This document shows, piece by piece, positions 11,196 to 23,061 of a stretch of 64,000 nucleotides of DNA. Source of the stretch: Ariolimax columbianus (lineage: Eukaryota > Mollusca > Gastropoda > Stylommatophora > Arionidae); NCBI GenBank assembly GCA_036924085.1, contig JAVGWX010000005.1:37479983-37543982 (forward strand), in the 5' to 3' direction. A model generated the notes under the pieces. It worked only from the letters and a program-made list of their open reading frames with translations, was not told the origin of the DNA and did not search any database. Numbering within the stretch: the first letter of the stretch is position 1; each line of letters opens with the position of its first letter. The translations under genes and the position numbers were made by a program.

Positions 11196-11740
11196 TACCT
11201 TATCTCTCCACTTAAGCACTAGTACCTTATCTCTCTACTTCAGCAGGAACATCTTATCTCTCCACTTCAGCACGAGTACCTTATCTCTCCACTTCAGCAC
11301 GAGTACCTATCTCTCCTCTCCACTTCAACACTAGTTCCCTATCTCTCTACTTTAGTACCAATACCTTATCTCTCCACTTTAGCACGAGTACCTTATCTCT
11401 CAATTTCAGCACTAGTACCTTATCTTTCCACTTTATCACGAGTACCTTATCTTTCCACTTCAGCACGATTACCTTATCTCTCTACTTCAGCACGAGTTAT
11501 CTTCTCTCTCCACTTCAGCAGTAGTACATTATCTCTCTACTTCAGCACCAGTACCTTATCTCTCCACTTCAGAACGAGTACCGTACCTCTCTACTTCAGC
11601 ACGAGTGCCTTATCTCTCCACTTCAGCAGGAGTACCTTATCTCTCCACTTCAGCAGTAGTACATTATCTCTCTACTTCAGCACCAGTACCTTATCTCTAC
11701 TTCAGCACGAGTACCTTATCTCTCCACTTCAGTGAACTCA
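11196..11740. repeat. 27-bp tandem repeat, about 20 copies
   Basis: The unit is close to agtaccttatctctccactt plus cagcacg. Variants are gcactagt, gcagtagt and gcaccagt. The short open frame 11605-11796 is read through these units and is not a gene. Confidence 0.93.
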
Positions 11741-11969
11741 GTAAATCAGACATTAATGCCAACTACTTTTTGCATGCCAAATACGTCATGATATAACCAA
11801 AAGTGTTTTGTCTGTAGTTTAATAAATACGTATTCTAACCAACAAGACGATGTGACACTATTTGCACATCATCGTATGCCTCTGTGTTCATATTCCACTC
11901 CATACGCAAACACGTCACTCTGTCTTCTATTCCATGTGCCATATTTATGAGTCACGCAAATATAGTAGA
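11741..11969. other. Unique-looking flank of the 52-bp satellite
   Basis: No repeat or coding feature recognised between two arrays. Confidence 0.5.
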
Positions 11970-12021
11970 CCTAGTAAACCCTACAGCTAGTTCAATATTA
12001 AACCAACAGTCAAATATACTT

Positions 12022-13633
12022 CCTAGTAAACCCTACAGCTAGTTCAATATTAAACTAACAGTCAAATATACTTCCTAGTAAACCCTACAGCTAGTTCAAT
12101 ATTAAACCAACAGTCAAATATACTTCCTAGTAAACCCTACGGCTAGTTCAATATTAAACTAACAGTCAAATATACTTCCTAGTAAACCCTACGGCTAGTT
12201 CAATATTAAACCAACAGTCAAATATACTTCCTAGTAAACCCTACAGCTAGTTCAATATTAAACCAACAGTCAAATATACTTCCTAGTAAACCCTACAGCT
12301 AGTTCAATATTAAACCAACAGTCAAATATACTTCCTAGTAAACCCTACGGCTAGTTCAATATTAAACCAACAGTCAAATATACTTCCTAGTAAACCCTAC
12401 AGCTAGTTCAATATTAAACCAACAGTCAAATATACTTCCTAATAAACCCTACAGCTAGTTCAATATTAAACCAACAGTCAAATATACTTCCTAGTAAACC
12501 CTACAGCTAGTTCAATATTAAACCAACAGTCAAATATACTTCCTAGTAAACCCTACAGCTAGTTCAATATTAAACCAACAGTCAAATATACTTCCTAATA
12601 AACCCTACAGCTAGTTCAATATTAAACCAACAGTCAAATATACTTCCTAGTAAACCCTACAGCTAGTTCAATATTAAACCAACAGTCAAATATACTTCCT
12701 AATAAACCCTACAGCTAGTTCAATATTAAACCAACAGTCAAATATACTTCCTAGTAAACCCTACAGCTAGTTCAATATTAAACCAACAGTCAAATATACT
12801 TCCTAATAAACCCTACAGCTAGTTCAATATTAAACCAACAGTCAAATATACTTCCTAGTAAACCCTACAGCTAGTTCAATATTAAACCAACAGTCAAATA
12901 TACTTCCTAATAAACCCTACAGCTAGTTCAATATTAAACCAACAGTCAAATATACTTCCTAGTAAACCCTACAGCTAGTTCAATATTAAACCAACAGTCA
13001 AATATACTTCCTAGTAAACCCTACAGCTAGTTCAATATTAAACCAACAGTCAAATATACTTCCTAGTAAACCCTACAGCTAGTTCAATATTAAACTAACA
13101 GTCAAATATACTTCCTAATAAACCCTACAGCTAGTTCAATATTGAACCAACAGTCAAATATACTTCCTAATAAACCCTACAGCTAGTTCAATATTGAACC
13201 AACAGTCAAATATACTTCCTAATAAACCCTACAGCTAGTTCAATATTGAACCAACAGTCAAATATACTTCCTAGTAAACCCTACAGCTAGTTCAATATTA
13301 AACCAACAGTCAAATATACTTCCTAATAAACCCTACAGCTAGTTCAATATTAAACCAACAGTCAAATATACTTCCTAGTAAACCCTACAGCTAGTTCAAT
13401 ATTAAACCAACAGTCAAATATACTTCCTAATAAACCCTACAGCTAGTTCAATATTAAACCAACAGTCAAATATACTTCCTAGTAAACCCTACAGCTAGTT
13501 CAATATTAAACCAACAGTCAAATATACTTCCTAATAAACCCTACAGCTAGTTCAATATTAAACCAACAGTCAAATATACTTCCTAGTAAACCCTACAGCT
13601 AGTTCAATATTAAACCAACAGTCAAATATACTT
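12022..13633. repeat. Higher-order repeat unit 1 (31 monomers)
   Basis: Starts at an aaacTaac monomer. The variant order includes acGgct at monomers 4, 5 and 8, alternating cctaGt/cctaAt from monomer 13 to 20, and three consecutive attGaac monomers (first motif at 13141). The same series is found 1,612 bp later. Confidence 0.9.
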
Positions 13634-15246
13634 CCTAGTAAACCCTACAGCTAGTTCAATATTAAACTAACAGTCAAATATACTTCCTAGTAAACCCTAC
13701 AGCTAGTTCAATATTAAACCAACAGTCAAATATACTTCCTAGTAAACCCTACGGCTAGTTCAATATTAAACTAACAGTCAAATATACTTCCTAGTAAACC
13801 CTACGGCTAGTTCAATATTAAACCAACAGTCAAATATACTTCCTAGTAAACCCTACAGCTAGTTCAATATTAAACCAACAGTCAAATATACTTCCTAGTA
13901 AACCCTACAGCTAGTTCAATATTAAACCAACAGTCAAATATACTTCCTAGTAAACCCTACGGCTAGTTCAATATTAAACCAACAGTCAAATATACTTCCT
14001 AGTAAACCCTACAGCTAGTTCAATATTAAACCAACAGTCAAATATACTTCCTAATAAACCCTACAGCTAGTTCAATATTAAACCAACAGTCAAATATACT
14101 TCCTAGTAAACCCTACAGCTAGTTCAATATTAAACCAACAGTCAAATATACTTCCTAGTAAACCCTACAGCTAGTTCAATATTAAACCAACAGTCAAATA
14201 TACTTCCTAATAAACCCTACAGCTAGTTCAATATTAAACCAACAGTCAAATATACTTCCTAGTAAACCCTACAGCTAGTTCAATATTAAACCAACAGTCA
14301 AATATACTTCCTAATAAACCCTACAGCTAGTTCAATATTAAACCAACAGTCAAATATACTTCCTAGTAAACCCTACAGCTAGTTCAATATTAAACCAACA
14401 GTCAAATATACTTCCTAATAAACCCTACAGCTAGTTCAATATTAAACCAACAGTCAAATATACTTCCTAGTAAACCCTACAGCTAGTTCAATATTAAACC
14501 AACAGTCAAATATACTTCCTAATAAACCCTACAGCTAGTTCAATATTAAACCAACAGTCAAATATACTTCCTAGTAAACCCTACAGCTAGTTCAATATTA
14601 AACCAACAGTCAAATATACTTCCTAGTAAACCCTACAGCTAGTTCAATATTAAACCAACAGTCAAATATACTTCCTAGTAAACCCTACAGCTAGTTCAAT
14701 ATTAAACTAACAGTCAAATATACTTCCTAATGAAACCCTACAGCTAGTTCAATATTGAACCAACAGTCAAATATACTTCCTAATAAACCCTACAGCTAGT
14801 TCAATATTGAACCAACAGTCAAATATACTTCCTAATAAACCCTACAGCTAGTTCAATATTGAACCAACAGTCAAATATACTTCCTAGTAAACCCTACAGC
14901 TAGTTCAATATTAAACCAACAGTCAAATATACTTCCTAATAAACCCTACAGCTAGTTCAATATTAAACCAACAGTCAAATATACTTCCTAGTAAACCCTA
15001 CAGCTAGTTCAATATTAAACCAACAGTCAAATATACTTCCTAATAAACCCTACAGCTAGTTCAATATTAAACCAACAGTCAAATATACTTCCTAGTAAAC
15101 CCTACAGCTAGTTCAATATTAAACCAACAGTCAAATATACTTCCTAATAAACCCTACAGCTAGTTCAATATTAAACCAACAGTCAAATATACTTCCTAGT
15201 AAACCCTACAGCTAGTTCAATATTAAACCAACAGTCAAATATACTT
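13634..15246. repeat. Higher-order repeat unit 2 (31 monomers, +1 base)
   Basis: Variant-for-variant copy of 12022-13633, offset by 31 x 52 bp; the attGaac triplet begins at 14754 because of one extra G near 14731. After 15246 the pattern departs from the start of the unit. It instead resembles monomers 50-54 shifted by 14 monomers (728 bp), which suggests further unequal exchange. Confidence 0.9.
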
Positions 15247-15912
15247 CCTAATAAACCCTACAGCTAGTTCAATATTAAACCAACAGTCAAATATACTTCC
15301 TAGTAAACCCTACAGCTAGTTCAATATTAAACCAACAGTCAAATATACTTCCTAGTAAACCCTACAGCTAGTTCAATATTAAACCAACAGTCAAATATAC
15401 TTCCTAGTAAACCCTACAGCTAGTTCAATATTAAACTAACAGTCAAATATACTTCCTAATAAACCCTACAGCTAGTTCAATATTGAACCAACAGTCAAAT
15501 ATACTTCCTAATAAACCCTACAGCTAGTTCAATATTAAACCAACAGTCAAATATACTTCCTAATAAACCCTACAGCTAGTTCAATATTGAACCAACAGTC
15601 AAATATACTTCCTAGTAAACCCTACAGCTAGTTCAATATTGAACCAACAGTCAAATATACTTCCTAGTAAACCCTACGGCTAGTTCAATATTAAACCAAC
15701 AGTCAAATATACTTCCTAGTAAACCCTACAGCTAGTTCAATATTGAACCAACAGTCAAATATACTTCCTAGTAAACCCTACGGCTAGTTCAATATTAAAC
15801 CAACAGTCAAATATACTTCCTAGTAAACCCTACGGCTAGTTCAATATTAAACCAACAGTCAAATATACTTCCTAGTAAACCCTACAGCTAGTTCAATATT
15901 GAACCAACAGTC

Positions 15913-16395
15913 GCCAGTGAAATGGCATCCACATATCCCATATTTTTCATCCGAGTTTTTCATTCTCCCCTCCCTCTCTCTGTTCCCCCTTTTCTTTTTC
16001 CATCTTTAGTTTCTTATGTCTCTAACGCTCTCTCTTTCTCTCTCTCTCTCTTTCGCTCTCTCTCTCCCTCTCTTTCTCTCTGTGTCAATCGTTTTTCCTC
16101 AGGCTCGATCCTCAAATTTAATTAAATAATCATATATATATATATTTGCCATCAGTCATTGATTAAGTCATGTGGATCTTAACTTTGGGAGCTATTTCTG
16201 TATGTATGATCATGTAAAATGGGCTTAGAACAAAACCTGATCAGACTGACATGTATACGAACAAAAGGTAATAGCACGTTTTTCATCACAGGATCAAAAT
16301 AATGTTTCCAATCTCTACTCTCCTTTGTCCGGCTATTTATTTAGAAAAGGCATGCATCACAGTACTTGACCGTCATTCGGGGACAACTACGACAC
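15913..16395. other. Pyrimidine-rich satellite flank
   Basis: 15955-16085 is C/T-rich with short (CT)n runs, and a (TA)n stretch occurs at 16132-16145. The remainder is unassigned. The open frame at 15922-16125 reads through the CT tract and is not supported. Confidence 0.6.
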
Positions 16396-16485
16396 AACGC
16401 ATTCCGTTCTCTGGACTACATTCTGCTACTTAAGCCCTTTCAGTGTTTGGTAGTGGGAGATTGAGAATGAACGAAGTCAAGCCAT
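16396..16485. repeat. Interspersed repeat R5, copy 1
   Basis: The block with attccgttctctggactaca and ttctgctacttaag..ctttcag, ending gaacgaag.caagccat, recurs at 42050-42140 with few differences. Class unknown. Confidence 0.75.
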
Positions 16486-17344
16486 TCGGGGATGAGTTTC
16501 TGTAGGTTTAACCGCTTCGCAGCTAAAAAAAATAAAATACGGATAACAGAATGCTGCTGCTCTTTGGTGCATATCAATAGTGGGGCGGCTATCTTTTAAC
16601 TGTAATTATGACGTCAGGTGGTTCATCTGCACCGTGATGGCATGCACATGGCACTCTTGTCATCCTAAACAATCATATTAACAAGTTAAATACAAAAGCA
16701 TGGGTTCTCTCATTTCTGTCCCACTTTTAAGGTTTTCATTTGAAACCACCTCGTATTTTTGTAGTTGTTTGAAATTATGTTTCTGTAAACGCCAACACAA
16801 CATTTTGAAATTTTAAACCTCTAATTACTAAAAATGATTTCCATTTTCTGCCGTGAAAGTGCGCGCTCTTTAAAGTGCATTTTCCATGACACGTGTCAGC
16901 GTATCGTTTCTCAGTGCATGGATTTCTTGTGAAATGTTTTCATCAAACTGTTGCGGTGTTTGTTAATTCAAATGAATTGGCTGGCCAGTGGAAATCTGCG
17001 TATCTTGAAACTACTCTTTCTTCAAACATGTCTCTCCAATCTATCGACTTTATCTCTTGCACTAATTGCGCTTTGTATGGGCGCATGTGCACATTATTTT
17101 AGAAGTACTTTAAGAACGTTCTGGGGACATCGAGCGTACGGGAACGGCGCAAAGAGAATGTTTGTGCATCTTGTAGAAGGCTTTGCTCAACACGACTCCT
17201 CTTTTCTGCGGTTCGCATGGAGCGTGATCTCTCAAATCGCTCGTGGCAAGTCGGCCATAGAGCCTTGTTGTTGGGAACGATGAATTACAACAGGCGCTCT
17301 CAATCTGGTGCTCCCGAACACCATGGTGCTATGTTACAGACATT
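16486..17344. other. Unassigned 0.85-kb stretch
   Basis: Open frames at 16893-17102 and 16951-17283 (110 codons) have no recognisable domain. The second contains a hydrophobic run but overlaps other frames and leads towards a minisatellite. Not supported as a gene. Confidence 0.45.
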
Positions 17345-17660
17345 TTGTGCTCGCGTCATGCAAGTCAAGAAGTGCTCGCGTCATGCAAGTCAAGAAGTGC
17401 TCGCATCATGCAAGTCAAGAAGTGCTCGCGTCATGTAAGCCAAGAAGTGCTCGCGTCATGCAAGTCAAGAAGTGCTCGCATCATGCAAGTCAAGAAGTGC
17501 TCGCGTCATGCAAGTCAAGAAGTGCTCGCGTCATGCAAGTCAAGAAGTGCTCGCGTCATGCAAGTCAAGAAGTGCTCGCGTCATGCAAGTCAAGAAGTGC
17601 TCGCGTCATGCAAGTCAAGAAGTGCTCACGTCATGCAAGTCAAGAAGTGCTCGCGAACAC
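17345..17660. repeat. 25-bp tandem repeat, about 12 copies
   Basis: The unit tcgcgtcatgcaagtcaaga plus agtgc repeats almost perfectly. Because 25 is not a multiple of three and the unit lacks stops in the forward strand, all three forward frames stay open and give three similar Cys/Ser/Lys-rich 'proteins'. These are artefacts. Confidence 0.96.
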
Positions 17661-17941
17661 CCAGCGCTCATGACGCCCGTTTTTCAATTCAAGTTTGCTT
17701 TGCAAACCCAAACAAAAAGTGTTTCTTTCCATCCATTTTATTTTAGGCGGCCTGAAAGTTGTTGAGTTGCGCAATTGCTGACAGTACACGTATTTATCAA
17801 TCTATGTCCTGAAATATTTCGCACTACTGACTTGATTCGGGGGTTTCCCCGATGCTGGTGAGGATCAACGTTGTGTTGCATGACGGGTATATTCCGCAAG
17901 ACGAGTATATATAACTTTTTTTTTTTTTAAAAATTATTTTT
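17661..17941. other. Unassigned spacer
   Basis: No feature recognised; ends in a poly-T tract next to the SINE tail. Confidence 0.4.
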
Positions 17942-18179
17942 TGTGTTCACCTTATTTCTCTAATCCCCAATGCGGTGTGCGTTTGCGATGTGGTTTTTAT
18001 TTTGCGCCTGTCGGCCCAGTGCATTCGAATTCAGCATGTATTTTATGTAAGGGTCTCCTTCCTCCTGCATTTTCTAAGGGTTTCTTCCCCGGGGAAACGG
18101 CCGGTGCTGTGATGGGGATCGAACCAAGCACCTTCTGATTGTGTGCCGTGTCACTTAACCACTAGCCCACGCCGTCCCC
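17942..18179 (-). mobile_element. SINE family S1, copy 1
   Basis: Read on the minus strand from 18179: ggggacggcgtgggctagtg begins a tRNA-like head with box A-like TGGGCTAGTGGTTAAGT and box B-like GGTTCGATCCC. The body includes ccggggaagaaacccttag and gactgggccgacaggcgc-type sequence. The element ends gggattagagaaataaggtg followed by an A-rich tail. Five copies occur in this window, all on the minus strand. Confidence 0.88.
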
Positions 18180-18184
18180 ATGTT

Positions 18185-18480
18185 GTTAACTTTAAAAAAA
18201 AATGATAAATACAATGTGAATAATGCGGTCAGAGTTTGTTGTTAGATTATCTTACAAACATAAGGTATGCATTGTGAATAGTTTTGTCAGAGTGTGTTGT
18301 TAGGTTATTATACACACATAAGGTATGCCATGTGAATAGTGTGGCCAGAGTTTGTTGTTATATTATCTTACACAAATAAGGTATGCTTTGTGAATAGTGT
18401 GGTCAGAGTATATTGTTAGATTATCTTACAAACATAAGGTATGCATTGTGAATGGTGTTGTCAGAGTTTGCTGTTAGGTT
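18185..18480. repeat. 58-bp tandem repeat, about 5 copies
   Basis: The unit with gtcagagtttgttgttagat and tatcttacaaacataaggta recurs at 58-bp spacing (18228, 18286, ...). It is unrelated in sequence to the other 58-bp array at 5.1-5.6 kb. Confidence 0.88.
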
Positions 18481-18957
18481 AAGTTAAAAACATCAAATAC
18501 ACAGCACGGACAAATTTATAGTCCGTAAACGTAGCTGTGAAGATTTGAATAATTTGGTAGTTTTTTTCACCGAAAGACGATTCCTGCATGTATTGGTTCT
18601 CAACAGTGAAACCAATTAGATTCCATGGTGCTCACACACTTAATATAACACGCGAACGGTGCTCGTAATCCTAAAAGATCGAGAACCTTTGAATTGGACG
18701 AATAATTTAGAGGACGAATTTCAGCATGTGATAATGACGCATGTATGTCCTTTGTGTGGCCACAATAGACCGTCGATTTTCAAAAAAAAATGAAACAATT
18801 TTAGTTTGCTGGGTCGAGCTAAATTTATATAACAAAATTTTCAAGTGTTGAAGTGCTACTTTCTGAAAGAAAAAAATTATCATTATTACGAAGATTGTAT
18901 ACATTTTTTTAATGGAAACGACTTTTTGGTCACCTTGTATTATTGAAATGGCAATCT
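18481..18957. other. Unassigned AT-rich stretch
   Basis: No coding or repeat feature that I can support. The end (near 18910-18945) reads acgactttttggtcaccttg, which is reminiscent of Tc1/mariner ends, but no matching inverted copy was found. Confidence 0.4.
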
Positions 18958-18959
18958 CT

Positions 18960-19320
18960 AATGGATCAAGAGGTCGACCAAGGATACACAAGATCCCTTG
19001 TTGACTCCTAAAAAGATTGCACGACTACCTTCCAACCCTCCCAAAGACTGGTACCCGTAAAAAGAGGAGTACGTCAAGAGGACTCCACCCCACGGAGCCT
19101 TTTTTTCCACATGACTGGAATCCGTCATCAGCCGGTGCGACTGGGATACCTTTAGCATCAACATAAATGGCAGCTGCTAAATCACCTTCGCTTTGCAGAT
19201 GATCTAGTACTCATCACGGAGGCAGACACAGACGCAAATGAAATGCCAGCAGCGATCCACAGAAAGGGAAAGAAAGCGGGACTCGAAGTGAACACGTCCA
19301 GGACGAAAGTCGATACATAT
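18960..19320 (+). pseudogene. LINE reverse-transcriptase palm fragment (FADD motif)
   Basis: Forward frames give GAFFST-like relics, then DWDTFSIN and LLNHLRFADDLVLITEAD, then KAGLEVNTSRTKVDT. FADD is the catalytic motif C of non-LTR reverse transcriptases, and the following GL..N..KTKV block is its normal neighbour. The segment stops after this. The palm fragment stays open at 19168-19315, but the upstream part is frameshifted. Confidence 0.8.
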
Positions 19321-19439
19321 ATATTTCTACGTGTCTACGTGGCTATCGTATTTGAACGACAGACACGGCGCATAAGACATAAACTATGAATCTCCAGTTT
19401 GAACAGTGTGAATGTTAATTTTCGAAGTTCTTGAATGTT

Positions 19440-19880
19440 ATTTAGACCTACAGTTTAGCCTTATCTGTTGATCGTTCTACGAAGAGTCTCTTGGCCTTCC
19501 TCCTTTTCTGATGCCATCTGGAGCCCACATAACTGCCTGAAATGGGAGTCTATTGCAGTTCATTCTTTGCACATGCCCGATCTATGTCCACCGTTTTTTC
19601 CTCATGATGGCAGAAACATATTGCCGACTCTTGATATCTCTGATTAACTTTTTGGCTTTGAATTCTTTTCAGTCAATATTCAATAGTTTTTTTAAGACAT
19701 TTATTTTCCAATTTATTACCACTTGATTTTCGAGTATCTTTGTCGTTTTCCAGCGTTCATATTGAATTGTAAGTACTAAAATTAAGTTGGAACTAAACAA
19801 CCTGAGCGCATTGATTTTGAATTTCGCATGTTTGTTTGTTAGACAAAGACATCAAAGGCCAAAGCAATTCCAGTAGAAAA
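19440..19880 (-). pseudogene. Minus-strand LINE, 3' half (split by insertion)
   Basis: The minus strand gives FKINALRLFSSN, ERWKTTKILENQVV, KKLIRDIKSRQYVSAI and MRKKRWTWIGHVQRM, ending ..APDGIRKGGRPRDSS. This is the thumb and C-terminal region that normally follows the palm domain encoded at 21390-22255 on the same strand. The break falls where FTHLGRN (21390 side) should join INALR (19880 side), so the plus-strand LINE between them is an insertion. Stops and frameshifts show decay. Confidence 0.75.
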
Positions 19881-19884
19881 TTAT

Positions 19885-21390
19885 TATGTTTCTAGATCTT
19901 GCTTTATGGTTCTCCTGCGACAATCACAGTCCAAGTCCTGCTCAACCGCCTAAATGGTCACATTGAGCAGGGTTTACTCTCTGAGAGTCAGTGTAGTTTT
20001 CCTGTGGGTTGTGGGAGGGTTGACGACTGCGGCTCGTCAACTGCAAGAAAAATGTCAAGAGCAGAATTGTGTGTGCACATTTTTGTGTGTCCATCTGACC
20101 AAAGTCTTTGATGGACTCTGGCAAATCATGGCAAAGTTTGACTGTCCCTGTAGTTTCATTACGGTTGTCCATGATGGCACGATGGCTCGTATACTGCACG
20201 AAGGAGATATGTCTTTAGCGTTCCCAGTCACTACCGGTATCAACCAGGGAGGTGTAATGGCACCGACACTCTTTATCATGGTCCTTACAACACTGTTCAC
20301 TGATGCTGTCTTTGGCGCTGCTACTGGCAATCATGTCAGATAAAGTCAGCTGTTCATCCCGTGCCGCTTGAAATTGAAATTCTACACCAAGGTGAGTGAG
20401 TCCACGATTTTGGATCTCCTATTCGCGGACGATTTTGCCCTCAACACTTGCTTAGAAAAAGAAATGCAGTTCATCAAATCGTTGTTTTCGACATATGCAG
20501 TCTCACTAGGAAAACTGAAGTACTCTTCCAGCCTGCCCCTGGGAAGCCATACATCGAACGAAAATATTACTGTACAGAACCAACGTCCCAAGACAGTACC
20601 TGGCTTCATCTACCTTGTCAGTACCCTCATTGGAGTGACGAATATCGACTGTGTGTCAATAACTGGGTTACTAAGGCGAGTTCTGCGTTTGGGAGTCTCC
20701 AAGCAAAGGTCTGGAAAAGGCATCAGTGTTGCCACTTAGATAAAAGTGTATCGTGTTGCGATGTTATTCACTCTGCTACATGCCTGTGAGACATGGACAG
20801 TGTATAGCAGACATGCCAGACAGCTTCATCATTTTCATTTGAGCTGTCTGCGAAGGCTGCTCAGGATATGGTGGAAGGACAAAGTGTCTGAAATTCTTAG
20901 CAAAACTAACATGTTCAGCATCCATATATTTCTGAAATTCGCTCAGCTAAGACAGACAAGACATGATGTTAAACCTCCCAAGCAGCTGTTATACTGTGAG
21001 CTAACAACAGGCAGAGGATCACCAGGGATTGGCGAGGGGTAGACAGAAGAAACGCAATAGAGACTCCTTGAAAGTGTCTCTGAAAAGCTTCAATATTGAT
21101 GTCACCTCTTGGGAGGTCATGACCATAACACCTGGCGCGCTAGTATCATCGAAGGGGCTCAGATCGCAGAGAATTTAGTCGTCACGGAGGCTCAGCGAAG
21201 GTGTGCTGTCCGAAACAAAAACAATACTTACAACGATTCAATATTCAGTATCCCGCATGTGAGAGCCGAACGTGGCAGGGTATGCCCTTCCAGCCTTGGT
21301 CTTTACAGTTGTCGGAGAAAACATTTTGCAGCAATAGTCTGATGCTGTCACCATCTTCACTTACGATGGACAACTATTATTATTTTTATT
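19885..21390 (+). pseudogene. LINE reverse transcriptase and C-terminus, inserted into another LINE
   Basis: Forward frames in order: LLNRLNGHIEQGLLSESQCS (palm entry), ARQLQEKCQEQN and LTKVFDGLWQIMAKFDCP (motif A region, normally DLTKAFDTV), and FPVTTGINQGGVMAPTLF (motif B). Then come TILDLLFADDFALNT (motif C, FADD), RKTEVLFQPAPGKPY, LLHACETWTVYSRHARQLHH and FHLSCLRRLL, and the tail NLVVTEAQRRCAVRNK. It ends near ggacaactattattattttt, a TTA-rich 3' end. There are at least four frameshifts (about 20060, 20345, 20740, 21045) and a stop, so it is inactive. The endonuclease part is absent (5'-truncated). Confidence 0.88.
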
Positions 21391-22255
21391 TCTCCCCAAA
21401 TGAGTGAAACTTTCAACCTTCTGTGATAGTTTCCCATTGAACATCAGCAGCTTTGTTTGTAACATTAATGACCCTTGTCTGTAATGCATTTATTTGAAGT
21501 TCTTTCTGAACTGTTAGGTCGCGTAATAAATCTATATTTTCATGTGCTTCCTCAAAAGTTCGACTAAGTTGACGTCAACTGCGAAATCTAGTTTTGTCAT
21601 GAGTTTTATCGTCTGTTCGTTTTATGCGTAGATGTTTTCCGGTGGCAATGTTTTCCATAAACCAATTTATAACTCCGCCAAATAACAATTGAGACATAAT
21701 GCAATCTTGTTTCACCACTGTTTCAATGCAAAACCATTCAGTTTTGCCCTAAGCCGTATAAACACTAAATTGTGAATTATCGTATAAAACATTTGGTGGG
21801 AAGCTGTAATATTTGAGTCAATAAAGTTGATACTTAGGGGATTGCGTTTCCACAGATTCTTCTATAAATTGTTCTGAGAGTGAAAGTTTGGTTGGATGAT
21901 CTCTTCGGTCTGAAACTAGCTTGTTCTTCTTTCATCTTTTAGTCCACCATTCGTCGTTTCAGCATCATGCTAGATATTACTTTACCAGGTACGAACAGAA
22001 GTGTTACGTCAGGCCAGATGTTGCAATCTGATTGGTCTCCTTTCTTCGGTATCTTTACAAGAAAGTCGTCTTTCTATAATTGTGACGGTAATTCTTCTCT
22101 GCACATTTATTTATGATATACAGTAGTTGTGTGAGAGTATCCTCATCTGCTGCTTTTATTATTCACCGGTAATATCGTCAGCACCAGGTGCCTTGACGTT
22201 CTAGAGTGTTCTGATGGCACCCTGGATCTCATCAAGTGACAATTGATTTCATGAC
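21391..22255 (-). pseudogene. Minus-strand LINE, reverse-transcriptase half
   Basis: The minus strand gives EIQGAIRTL and VKAPGADDITGE (normally NGKAPGIDNIPAE), EDTLTQLLYIINKC, a degraded RPKRSSNQTF segment, and INFIDSN (motif A region). Motif B survives only as IMSQLLFGGVINWFMEN, followed by KTRFRS-like motif C relics, LLRDLTVQKELQINALQTR and SFTHLGRN. The frame changes often and the catalytic Asp residues are not intact. It continues at 19880 on the other side of the inserted plus-strand element. Confidence 0.75.
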
Positions 22256-22409
22256 ACTGCCATGACGACACTACATTCGATCAATTAGCAATCACAGACT
22301 GCAGCAGGTTGAAATAAAACGGTAGTCAGACAGGAACGAGTACTTGCAATGATATCGGTTTAGTACATAACATAAGATACCCACAAGCAGCTCATATCAC
22401 CTCAGCCCT

Positions 22410-22960
22410 AAGATGGCTATCTGAGACCCCCTTTAACAAGGACAGTCGTCGTGACTGACACTCAAGCCGTGCTTCAGAGGGTACATAAGGAATGACTGAG
22501 GTAAGCGTGGATACCAGCTGTTGAGGCCTCGCACCTCCATAGGTTGACATGGGTCTACTGTACCCATCATGCTGGGGATCAGGGCAACGAAAGAGCTGAC
22601 ATCTTGGCTATAGAAGCTACCATCATGGGCACATTAGTGCCGGGGATCAGGGCAACGGAAGAGATGACATCTTGGCTTCACAAGCTCCCATCATGGGCAC
22701 ATTAGTGCCCCTTTGAAAGCAATCAACGACCGTTGGATGAGGACACCGCAATAAATAAATTAGCAATCCACAGACCGCAACTTTTCAACATCAAACGAGG
22801 CTCAAGCGGAGTGGGGCGCACGAGAGAACGGAGTAGGAGATTGTACAGCCAGCGAGCTACAGATACCATCAGCATCCACACTCTGCGCCATTTTCTTAGA
22901 GAGACTGGTCACCTATGGGTATGCTCGAAGTGCAGTGACATCGATTCTTAGAAGCAGGAC
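22410..22960 (+). pseudogene. LINE RNase H and C-terminal remnant with internal 67-70 bp duplication
   Basis: Forward frames: TVVVTDTQAVLQRVHKE and WVYCTHHAGDQGNERADILA, the RNase H terminal helix. The DNA for this helix is then duplicated (ggggatcagggcaacg.aag... at about 22572 and 22640). INKLAIHRPQLFNIKRG and RTRERSRRLYSQRAT, then LRHFLRETGHLWVCSKCSD follow. The same tail is found at 1340-1545. Frameshifted and without polymerase. Confidence 0.82.
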
Positions 22961-23061
22961 AGCTCATAACACTTCACTTTCTCACTTGATTCCAATCAAT
23001 CCTAATATCTCGTCCACCATTTGTATATTCCCGAGTGGTTCGCCGGGATCTTTGTGAATGA

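Larger units (their letters stand above)
11970..15912. repeat. 52-bp satellite array, about 76 monomers, with 31-mer higher-order repeat
   Basis: The monomer is cctagtaaaccctacagcta gttcaatattaaaccaacag tcaaatatactt (52 bp). It repeats head-to-tail with only four common variant sites: cctaGt/cctaAt, acAgct/acGgct, attAaac/attGaac and aaacCaac/aaacTaac. Monomers 2-32 (12022-13633) and 33-63 (13634-15246) carry the same variant at every site I read, so the array has a 1,612-bp higher-order period of 31 monomers. There is one inserted G near 14731. The stops in all frames argue against coding. CCCTA/TAAACCC motifs occur, but in a 52-bp context that is not telomeric. Confidence 0.97.

Noticed and set aside
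11970..15912. Interstitial telomere repeats (TAAACCC/CCCTA motifs)
   Set aside because: The motif occurs once per 52-bp monomer and is not in TTAGGG-type tandem form.
17308..17765. Three overlapping Cys/Lys/Ser repeat proteins
   Set aside because: All three forward frames of a 25-bp stop-free repeat are open and give the same peptide series in rotation; a coding origin is not needed.
18900..18945. Tc1/mariner-like terminal sequence (acgactttttggtcaccttg)
   Set aside because: No inverted partner, TA duplication or transposase remnant found nearby.
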